From positions 112,414,019 to 112,478,018 of the forward strand of contig CM054061.1 in NCBI GenBank assembly GCA_028641055.1: a DNA stretch of 64,000 nt, read 5' to 3'. Below are positions 55,823 to 64,000 of this stretch, piece by piece (positions within the stretch are counted from its first letter, which is position 1; every line of letters starts with the position of its first letter). The stretch is from Alopecurus myosuroides (taxonomy: Eukaryota > Streptophyta > Magnoliopsida > Poales > Poaceae). Below the pieces are notes generated by a model, which had not been told where the DNA came from, did no database searches, and saw only the letters and a list, made by a program, of their open reading frames with translations. Position numbers and translations under genes: made by a program.

Positions 55823-57424
55823 CTATGTCGCGGGCATGGCGAACCGGCAGTAAAATGTCCAACTCCTGTTCACCACTTCATTGACGATTTTCGTGGCAAA
55901 GCACCGCTGGATATCATATATATATTCTCTAACCTTGTCATCGCCGACCATCGACAAGCGGGAGGCCCATTCTTGGACTTGACTAGGCAGGGTAAGGTAC
56001 TGTTGATCCCGTACGTACGCCCGCATATGATGGAGGACATAGTAGGTGTCTTTGTTACTGCCTGCCGGCTGCTTGACGCACGGGAAAGTCGTCGTGTGGG
56101 TGAACACCAGAGCGCCCTGAACGACCTTCTCCCTAGCGATTCTGCCCCCCCCCCCTTGCGTGGTAGCTGGTGAGAGCATTATTCAAAACTTTCTTCACAT
56201 TGGAGTAGTCTTTCTTCACCGCACTCCCTGAGTCGAGATACGTGGCATGCGAATGACTGATACAAATGCAGATGAGTGTGCATCGTGTATATCTGCGCGG
56301 AACAATCCAAACAAAGTGTTGGAAAGGAGCGATGAAAATCTAAAGAAAATCACTTTCGATTCAGCTAAGAATATTGACTTACCCGGCAAAGTAAGGCATG
56401 AGGATGTAATCCTTGGTCTGGTTCGCCAGCATGAAGTCCTGGAGATATGTCGACGCGACTATCTTGTTCCCAACGGAGCACAACACGTCATGGCGCATGT
56501 AGAAGGGGTCCACTATCGCGATGCCCGGTGTATTATCCCTGCTGACTTGCTCCGCTAGACTGAGCGAGTATAGGCAGACCATGGAGTAGTGCAGCGGATT
56601 GCTATGGAACATATCGAAGATGTCTGAAAACCGCAGTACTATCCTATCCGCGCCGGTTGATTCGACGAAGCCCAAGTCCTTTGGCACCGTGGCAATGAAA
56701 ACCGGGTATGATGGATCCTTGGATTCAATAAGGCGTGATTCAAGATAAAGAATGCTGTCATGCAAACTCCGCATACCCCCATATGCGGCCTTGAGCTTGT
56801 TCTCGTTAAGCATAGGCTGACCCATCACATGCACCTTCGGCGTATGCAAAGATGTAGGTGGCCCGTCCTGAACACGGAGCGGCATCTTAGCAGGTTGGCT
56901 CGCGGACTTTGCGGCCTTGGATCTAGGTCCTCTTTTTTGCGGCTTCGGCGCTTTCGCAATGCACTCCTTCTCAATCTCCTCATTAGCCGCCTTACGGATT
57001 GTGCCAGGGCTGAAAATAACTCCTCCCTTCGCGGTTTTTTGAGTCTCGGTGCAGGGGCGACATCTGGAGGCATGTCTTCCTGAGAACCTAATAGACGCTT
57101 GCAATTGGATTTATCCGTGGGAGGAGCCTCACCACGAGCCTCCGTGCTATGGTAGGGTTCTTCTGGGGGAGGAGGAATGTAATCTCCGCCATCAAATTCA
57201 CCAGCGATGAAATCCATGGCATCAAGATCATCATCCGCCGGGTGTTGTGCCATCTCCATGTCAGAGGTAGGCGACGGCGTTACGACGGTCTTGCCATGGC
57301 TCCGCTCCGGCGCTTCTAGAGGGGTTGTTTTCGAGGTGGTGCCTCGCGCCGGTTGTTCTAGAGGCGATGTCTGCAGGGTGGAGCCCCTCTTCCCCAGGCG
57401 AATCTGGATCTTCGGCCATTCCAT
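55823..57424 (-). pseudogene. CACTA-4 second ORF, C-terminal ULP1-like region
   Basis: Minus-strand blocks include SDIFDMFHSNPLHYSMVCLY, IAIVDPFYMRHDVL and LQDFMLANQTKDYILMPYF (56379-56700), then after an intron-like gap QPAGSNKDTYYVLHHMRAYV (about 56020-56090), ending in FATKIVNEVVNR. This is the ULP-type C-terminus of grass CACTA ORFs. At the position of the catalytic Cys the sequence reads NKDTYY where the active form in CACTA-2 has NLCGNYV, so the protease is probably dead. A frame change near 57040 separates the Pro/Glu-rich N-terminal part (57040-57424). Confidence 0.75.
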
Positions 57425-57741
57425 GTTCCAAGGTAGGCACTAGAGCAGCATCAGGGTATCAGGGTCATCTTCCTCCTGGTAGGGTTGAATGGGAGGCAAC
57501 AATTCGTCGTAGCCCGCCAGCACCCACAGCAATCGAACTCTATATACGTCTTCGCGCATCGGCCTATTGTGGAACCTGGGGGTTGCCGGTTGAACGATCA
57601 TACCCACAGCAACAACCTTCAACACGCCGTCCACTGTGTGTAGGAGAGTGCATGGAACGTTGGCGTTCTGCGGAAAACATGCAGGGCGTCAGAGATGCCA
57701 GTCTAAGGCAAAGGAAGATCGATGCTCCAACGCTTGACTAT

Positions 57742-58483
57742 TTACCTGGCTGGAGATGGCGTCGAGGGGCCAACGACAGCGGGCGTGCTAGTGATGACCG
57801 GCGAGGGACCTCCGGCGGAGGGCGTGCAACTGATGACCATTCGGTTGTTCGTTGTTGCACGCTCTTCATTTGGCGGAGGACTGTCGACTGTGGGTGCGCA
57901 ACGGATAGTCAGGAGGCTAGAGGCGGGCGGAGTCACCATCGGCGCCGTGTTGTAGGCGGGCGGAGTCACAAGTGGGTCCGCCACCGTGGCGTTGGCCGGC
58001 GAGACTCTAGACAAGTCTCTTGAGTTGCTGCCCTGCACGCTAGGCACCGGGCACGGCCCCACTCGACCTCCTTGATCACATCGAGTAACCACATCATAGA
58101 GGGAAGGCAAAACGTTGCCCATTTGTTCTGCCATACCTTCTTTGACAATATTCGGAATATCGGCAACTTTGGACTTGAGGTCTGCAATCTCGCGATCGCG
58201 GGCTTCGTCACGTTGGATATCTTCGACGGTCCTCCTTATTTTCCTTCTCGCCTCCTTGGGATCCTTGTAGTACTCTCTGAGCTTCGTCGTCGTGCCCAAG
58301 CCACAAACTTCGGCCACCCGCCGGCCTTTTGTGCTTATCCTTCCCCTGCGTCACGTTCACCGCCCTGTTCAAATGGTCTTCCCACGGGTCGTGCATCGAT
58401 GGCATGGATGCCGAGGTTCCACCACTTTCGATTTCTGTGTTCTGTACAATTAGCGTGAACCGTTTAGAATTCCACCAGTACAC
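57742..58483 (-). pseudogene. CACTA-4 second ORF, N-terminal region
   Basis: Begins MYWWNSKRFTLIVQNTEIES at 58483, then KRPAGGR and, in another frame, VAEVCGLGTTTKLREYYKDP, EARRKIRRTVEDIQRDEARD and a Pro/Ser/Thr-rich tail to 57742. These segments resemble the usual N-terminal part of the CACTA ORF in grasses (charged helices followed by a Pro-rich linker). One frameshift lies near 58310. Confidence 0.6.
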
Positions 58484-59408
58484 TATGATGCAATCGACCT
58501 AATCGTCGAGAGCAAACTAATTAGGTTGGTGTATTGACTTACCAAGTTTTTATACAACTTCTTCATTGGTAGTTGTAACATCCCAAGTATGAAAACATCC
58601 CTTAGAATGTTTGATTCCTTGTTTAATTAAAGTATTGCATCATGTCATCATATTCATTGAATTGTTTGCATTTGTTTTAATTTGTTTTCATTTGGTTTGC
58701 ATCTGTTTTCTCTGTTTTCACATTTGAAATTCAAACTTTATTCAAACCTTTAGTTCATACTTGCTCTGTTACAATCTTTATCAAATAAAAGTTCAAATAG
58801 AAACAACCTTTTGTTTCCAATTATTCCATAATGATCAACTAATAAAATGGTGGTTTTATTCACTCAATTACTTCCAATGGTATTTCAAATTCAAATAAAA
58901 AACATTCAAACAGTACCCAAATTCAACTTATAAAAATCAGCAACATAACCCTAATCACTTGTTCTTTTTAACCAATAGGGTTCACCCTAATAAACATGTT
59001 GCTTTTAATAAAAATCAATTAATAAGCAATTCTTTCAAATATTGATTTAAATTACCAAACAGTAATTAAAAATTGAGTTTTTGAAAAACCAAAGTTAACA
59101 TTTGGTTGTGTTTGACCTAAATAGCACACCCAAATTTTTATAAATTTTTTGCTAACTCCAAACCTATCTTTTTCTTCCTATTCTAATTGCTGCAAAAAAA
59201 AACAGAAGAATAAAATTCAAAAATAAAAAACGCGCGCAGCAGAGGCAGGTGGGCTCAGCCCCGCGCGAGCCAGCCCACCACTTACCTCCCGCGCGGCCCG
59301 CGTACCGCTTCGCATCGCCTCCTCCTTCTTCCTTTCGTACGGCAGGCAATCCGCCGGTGCCACGGCGGCACTGTGCCTCTCCGACGGTCCGCAGCGCCTC
59401 CCGCACCC

Positions 59409-59414
59409 TATATC
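59409..59414 (+). promoter_or_regulatory. TATA box in element E LTR
   Basis: CCCTATATCTACCCC within GC-rich DNA, at the same relative place as the TATA box of the element C LTR (both just under 1.2 kb from the LTR start). A short ATG frame starts at 59551. Confidence 0.5.
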
Positions 59415-59960
59415 TACCCCCTAGGGCCCTGCGCCGCTGCCCTAGCCCTAGGATCCCTTTCTCCCTCGAGCTCCGCCGCCAATCGCCACCTCGCTGCCCC
59501 CTTTTCCCCTCTCTGAATTTCTCACCGGAGAGCGCCGCTCCGAAACTCCGATGACCACCGCCGCCATGGACCTCCTCCACCCTAGCTAGCCACCGAAACC
59601 GCACCGCCGTTTCATCCTCTTCCCTGACGACATCCTCGTGGAGCTCGACGCCGTATGGTTCGCCGCCGCCATCCTCACCACTGTCGCGGCGATCACCTCA
59701 CCGTCGACCACCTCTGCAACCTCCGCGGTGAGCGCCACCGTGTCCACCTCCTCCCTCCTTGTTCCTCTCCGCAACGTGAACGAGCACAAGCACGCAACAC
59801 AGCACCACCTAGCAGCAGCACGATCACTCCGTCCACTGCAGCTCGCCGCCGGTGACGCATCTCTGTCAGGTTTCAGTCCGTCGCGCGCGTCAGTTTCAGT
59901 TAACACCCAACTCTGAACCTTACCTTGGTCGCGTTGCGTTTACTGACAACAAACGCAACA

Positions 59961-60050
59961 CAGCGCACTGGTTACAGCGAGTGCGCGCGCACGGGCAGGT
60001 CCCAGGATCGAGTCCTGGCTCGCGCACGGGAGAAAAATCCCCTCTTTTTT
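59961..60050 (+). other. tRNA-like sequence with Pol III-type A and B boxes and a T-run
   Basis: CAGCGCACTGGTTACAGCG (59961-59979) resembles a tRNA D-arm/A box. GGATCGAGTCC (60005-60015) fits the B-box consensus and pairs within CCCAGGATCGAGTCCTGG as a T-arm. A run of six T at 60045-60050 could terminate Pol III. No clear acceptor stem or anticodon arm is visible, so it is not called a tRNA gene. It lies downstream of the LTR TATA box. Confidence 0.4.
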
Positions 60051-61226
60051 CCGCGCAGCGCTGACAGGGTGGCCCCCCCTGTCAGCCACACCATTTCCAC
60101 GCGTGCATCTGCGTGGGCCTCGCTGGCCCAGGGCCCCCTTGGCAGTGCCTAGGGTAGGGTTCTGCGCGGTAACAAATGTTTTTCCAACTTTTCTGTTTTA
60201 ATTCAAAGTCATTTTAAATTACAGATTGGTCCTAAAATTTAAATTGTTAATAACTTTCAAATTATAACTCCAAATAATCAAAGTTAAATATATGCACTGA
60301 TCCAAATTAAATTGTCTATCCATTTATAATATTTGTGTACTGTTTTGAATTTTCCAAATGCAATTCAAATTTGAATTCAAACAATTCATTTGTAATTTGC
60401 TAAAATCCATAACTAATTCATACTTAATCCAAATAATGCAAATAAAATATGTTTTCCATGCTATTTCAAATAACCTTTTCAAATATAAATTTTGTTTCAT
60501 GGTTTGAATAATTAAAATTGCTTAAATATTTTAAACCTTGTTTAACTCATTTAAATTTGATAAAATCATAACTTGCTCAAATTAAATTATTTTTGAACAT
60601 GCAAAATATGTTTTCAAACCATCAAAGTATAAACTTTTCAAATGTGAATTTGAATTTATGTTTTGAACAAATAAAATTCAAATAAAAATTCAAACTTGTT
60701 TTAAATTCATTTAAAACTTGTTTAATCTTCTTTAATTCATAATTAAATCATTGTCATTCCTTTTTCAATATTTGAAACATGTAATCCACCCAAAATTGTG
60801 TGTTCTTTTCATATATGAATTTTGTTATTTGTTTTGAACATTTTAAATTGATGAAAACAACAAATGCTTGTGTGACACCTTTCAGTAACCAAAATTTCCA
60901 AACTTAACAAATAATTTCCAAACCTTGTAAATTTCATTTTCCACTTGCATTTATTGTTGTTATTTTGTTGTTATCATCATGCATGCATCATGCTAAGCAA
61001 ACTTTCACATGGTAATAAATTGTAGATCATTTGTTTCCACTTAATTCATGGACCTTTTCCATATGAAATCCAATTGCATATGGGTCCATTTAAATTGTGT
61101 TACCATGTTAACTAGTTTATTTTGATGCAACCATTAACTTGACATGCATCATCCCATGATTGTGCACTATGCCATGATATTGATTGTTTATCTTTCTGCA
61201 TTGTTTGTTTGCTTCTTCTCGGATAG

Positions 61227-62562
61227 ACGACGACGTTGAGACCGACGATCTTTACGACACCCCTTATGAGGATCTAGCTCAGTACCAGGCTACTGGGTTT
61301 GCAGGCAAGTTATCACTCACATGAACCACTGTGTTCCTTTCAACATTGGTTACCGATACTTTCCGTTGTCTATTTTGCTAGCCCTATGTGTAGTTGTTTC
61401 TGTTACGAACCTATCACATGAATCCCTTAACCCTGATATTGCCTCACCTCCACTCCTACAACCCAACTGTTTGAGCCAGTGTCTTACTAGCATGCTTAGG
61501 TTGTTTTGCTCGAGTCTGTTACCCGTTACTTTCTGTTACTATACTTCTATTATGTTCTGGGGGCTCGATGTTAATCAATCAACCTATTAATAATAATATG
61601 CTGTTAAGGCACCGGCAGGAGTCCCTGTGTGGTTTTGAAGCCTGCTAGTGTCGACCCTAATAGGAAAAGGGTCTTGTCTACTGATCCATGATGAGCGCAC
61701 TAACCGCATGTGGGAAGCGAGTATGGGCGCCCCCCTCAATTTGATTCGATTCGCATCTCGTCCAAATCGCCTCATTTAGTTCGTGTTTTCCATTTGCCGC
61801 ATGCATGTTTTTGCGAGCCCAGCGCAGGGTGGAACTTTTGTAGTCGGCATATAGGGGGACACGGTCTTAGAGTGCTATGAGGGTCCCTTTTCTTCGGGGC
61901 TTGATTAGCCGTGCGCCCAAGGTGCTTTGGGCTTGATGCGAAGAAGAGTTAGGTTGTGTTGAGTACCCCGCTTGGTGGGAGGCATCCCATCTGGCGGGTT
62001 ATTCTTACGTGTACGGCCAAATTGGTGCACCCCTGCAGCGATAAATCTTCTCGAGAAGCCGTGTTTTCCGCGGTTATGGTTGACTTGGTGAAAGTAATGG
62101 CTAACAAGTACTCAGAACAACTTACACCTAACTAATGATAACTTGGCTAGTAATAGACTTATTGACATAACAACTTGATCCATTATTCATTAATCCAACT
62201 GTGTGAGTTATCCTCGGATTGCTTCTTTGGATAAGGGGCGAGATCCAGGATGGGTTTGTTTGATGTTATCTTTCAGTTGGTTACTATACGCTATCTTATC
62301 TCCTTTCTGTTAGCCGGAAGTTGTAGTGTTTCTGTAGTTGGTTAGTGCAGCCAGTTGCAGCATCTTTTATATCCCCTTTCTTCCATTGAACCCAAGGCAT
62401 CTGTGCTTGGTGTTGACGGGTTACACTTTGGTGAACTGTGAGTCTTGCTTGCCAGTACGTTGTTGTACTGACCCCTTTGGGGTTGTGGTTTCCGCAGACT
62501 ACGCTTACGAGGATCCAGGTGACGGCTACTACGTGGAGTTTGACAAGGCTGCTGACGAGTAG
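61227..62562 (+). CDS. LTR-embedded spliced mini-gene of element E (two terminal exons)
   Basis: Exon 61227-61304 (78 bases) follows the pyrimidine-rich acceptor CTTCTTCTCGGATAG, encodes DDVETDDLYDTPYEDLAQYQ and a few more residues, and ends GCAG/GCAAGT. That donor matches the strict consensus of GC-AG introns. Exon 62498-62562 (65 bases) follows TTTCCGCAG and encodes DYAYEDPGDGYYVEF and a short tail ending in TAG. Lengths are 2+25 codons+1 and 2+21 codons, so both introns are phase 1, as in element C. Both proteins end acidic and Tyr-rich. The first exon is not identified; function is unknown. Confidence 0.45.
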
Positions 62563-63039
62563 ATAGCGGACCCGGGCAGGATCCGAGACTACGTGGATGG
62601 GCTCCGTCTTTCTTTCATTTCCCGGCTTCTTAAGCCTATTTGGATTTGTCTGTACTCAGACCCTTTGAATGCTTCCGCTGAGATGTAATGATGTTATGTT
62701 GGGACATGTGTCCTCTGGATGATTGTATTTGCTATTCTCTGCCCTAGTGAGGGCCATTTGCAACTTATTTCGATCTTTTGTGTCTTAGAGATATGTTGTG
62801 TTATCATTTCGTTTAACGCCGTTGACGTACCATGTGTGTATGGTATGAAGTACGTCAATGGTAGTACCTTTGATTTCTTTGGGATAGTTTACATCGACGG
62901 TGGATAGTAGAGTTTGGTTGTCGCACATAAGTGCTGGCCTACTCGTAAGAGGTTGCGGGAGCAGTTAAGCCCCGTAATCCATTCATCTACTATTCAGTTC
63001 GGACCGGTGAGTATCCTTTAGAAGTCAGGGTGCGACAAA

Positions 63040-63051
63040 TGGTATCAGAGC
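63040..63051 (+). other. Element E primer-binding site (initiator-Met tRNA type)
   Basis: TGGTATCAGAGC, two bases after the LTR end GCGACA, identical to the site of D. Confidence 0.9.
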
Positions 63052-63416
63052 ATGTCTGCCTGTAGGACCCCTTTTTTTACTGGTCGCAGTTGAGTCTAGA
63101 AACTATTTTGTAGCTATATAGGAAAAAATGAAACGTGAGAGTAGGAATTCTGCCATTTTTCTTCTTTCCCCACCCACCCTCCCTTTTCTGGTAAGGAAGT
63201 GCAACGTTGTTTTCTCTTCTCACCCAAACTTTCAAGTTAGGATTTCACGTGTTTTTGGTTCTCCGTAGTACCTCAGGAGTTTTGGTCTCGTTTTCCCGAT
63301 GTTGCTTCGATATCCTGTTCTTCTAAAGAACCTTTTCGTTCGTTGAAACCTTGTTGTTGTTTTCCACTTCAATTCTTCTACCGGCGTCTAATCAAAACCT
63401 CCAAAATCATCTGCAG

Positions 63417-64000
63417 ATGGATCTCAGGTTCTACCCACAGGTGGTTCGGATGACTCGCTGCGAGAGCACTGCTGGTTATCCGGAGATGCTGAGGGACATG
63501 GTCATGTATCTGGGGTTTTATTGGGCACCAGAGTACCAGGTCTACGAGCAGCAGCGAGAGTTTGACCAGACCTACTACCAGGCTATCGTCTATATTCTGT
63601 CAGATGATGGCATGAGCATAGCACACCGCTACGAGGCAGTAGGTTCCATAGTGGATATGGCCGTGCAGCAGGCAGCTTACGTGAGTCTCACCGTCCTTCG
63701 TGCTGACTACTGGGGGTTTGATGATTCTATCTATCGCCACATCCCCCGTGGTTACATCACCGCAGCGGGAGCTCACTTCACTCTCTACGACAACCTGAAT
63801 GTCTACGAGCATGATAGCTCCAGGCTGCACACCACCGCTCAGTTTGTGAGGTACAGTGACGCAGTTGCCACCACACTTTCTCAGGAGTTGGCCTCAGTCA
63901 GAGAGCAGCTCTACCTTGCGTTGACTCGTCTGGCGACGTACACCACCGACTTTGTTGGAGACGAGCGCTTCGCACGTTTCGAGCTGCCAGTTGGTCATAC
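63417..64000 (+). CDS. Element E pre-gag ORF (ORF0), open to the window end
   Basis: ATG at 63417 follows TCATCTGCAG, which may be a splice acceptor. The frame stays open for 194 codons and leaves the window. It begins MDLRFYPQVVRMTRCEST and has an aromatic middle (YLGFYWAPEYQVYEQQREF, then VDMAVQQAAYVSLTVLRADY) and a helical segment (TLSQELASVREQLYLALTRL) that may form a coiled coil. No known catalytic motif is seen. It sits between primer site and the place where gag should follow, like ORF0 of element C. It is more intact than any gag in the window. Confidence 0.6.
   Translation, partial: MDLRFYPQVVRMTRCESTAGYPEMLRDMVMYLGFYWAPEYQVYEQQREFDQTYYQAIVYILSDDGMSIAHRYEAVGSIVDMAVQQAAYVSLTVLRADYWGFDDSIYRHIPRGYITAAGAHFTLYDNLNVYEHDSSRLHTTAQFVRYSDAVATTLSQELASVREQLYLALTRLATYTTDFVGDERFARFELPVGH

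Larger units (their letters stand above)
53685..58573 (-). mobile_element. CACTA-4: En/Spm-like element, 3' part, cut by element E
   Basis: Terminus CACTACTAGGGAAAAGG at 53685, with TTG (53682-53684) as the expected 3-base target duplication. Coding is on the minus strand: a ULP-type ORF (55823-58483), then two inverted repeats, then a small RNase H1-N-terminal-domain ORF, so 53685 is the 3' end of the element. The 5' part is beyond element E. Confidence 0.85.
58574..63037 (+). repeat. Element E 5' LTR (about 4.46 kb)
   Basis: Start and end match those of the D LTR; the next bases are the primer site. Zones: AT-rich U3 (58574-59200), GC-rich promoter block (59230-60160) with TATA box and tRNA-like sequence, AT-rich intron-like zone (60170-61220), exon 61227-61304, intron-like zone, exon 62498-62562, and a 3' zone. 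The partner LTR is outside the window, so the length rests on termini and primer site. Confidence 0.85.
58574..64000 (+). mobile_element. Element E: long-LTR chromovirus-like retrotransposon, 5' part
   Basis: LTR 58574-63037 (TGTAACATCCC...GTGCGACA), initiator-Met primer site, a leader matching that of D, then an open pre-gag ORF running off the window. The LTR ends, primer site and leader are shared with D, which links E to the same chromovirus lineage although its pol is not in view. The 3' end and target duplication are outside the window. Confidence 0.85.

Noticed and set aside
59164..59916. Several GC-rich frames in the element E LTR
   Set aside because: No domain, mutually overlapping on both strands. 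One may contain the missing first exon of the LTR mini-gene, but I could not choose a frame.
59961..60050. Functional tRNA gene
   Set aside because: B box and a T-run are present, but no acceptor stem or anticodon loop can be drawn. Kept only as a tRNA-like sequence.

Overview
The window looks like heterochromatic, repeat-packed DNA from a grass genome, probably a large-genome Pooideae-type cereal or relative. The evidence is many CACTA (En/Spm) DNA transposons with TNP2 and ULP-type ORFs, Tat-type and chromovirus-type Ty3/gypsy LTR retrotransposons, and spliceosomal GT-AG (and apparently GC-AG) introns. I see no ordinary host gene. Almost every protein-coding trace belongs to a transposon, and most are broken by stops and frameshifts.

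Layout: 1-2062 is the 5' part of a minus-strand CACTA element (CACTA-1). After a short GA-rich spacer, a second CACTA element (CACTA-2, plus strand, about 2684-46716) carries a five-level nest. Inside its ORF sits LTR element A (5347-45051, target duplication GTTAT). Inside A's 3' LTR sits Tat-like gypsy element B (10297-44745, CTAAC/GTAAC). Inside an antisense gene of B sits chromovirus C (19936-39346, minus strand, CTGCA/CTTCA). Inside C's 3' LTR sits the short-LTR chromovirus D (20493-24742, AAATA). CACTA-2 resumes at 45057 with a ULP1-like protease end. It is followed by a tandem array of roughly 350-bp monomers (46717-51455) containing a duplicated six-monomer block. CACTA-3 (from 51456) interrupts the array and is itself interrupted inside its transposase by CACTA-4 (from 53685). 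CACTA-4 carries a ULP-type ORF, two large inverted repeats and a small RNase H1-hybrid-binding-domain ORF. Chromovirus E (58574 to the window end) interrupts CACTA-4. E has an LTR of about 4.46 kb and a tRNA-iMet-type primer site, followed by an uncharacterised ORF that runs off the window.

Three things stand out. (1) The long LTRs of C and E each hold a TATA-bearing GC-rich block followed by two small acidic, Tyr-rich exons. These keep frame across what looks like a GC-AG intron and end in a stop, so the LTR resembles a self-contained spliced gene. (2) Elements A and B both carry an antisense, intron-containing gene with its own TATA box. In B it can be read as eight exons joined by consensus splice sites. 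In A it survives although gag core and pol are missing. (3) D appears to be a deletion derivative of an E-like element. It lost the LTR-internal gene, the pre-gag ORF, all of gag, and the protease sequence up to the active site.

Coordinates of element ends come from direct reading of terminal motifs and target duplications. Family names rest on recognised protein motifs, not on database searches.
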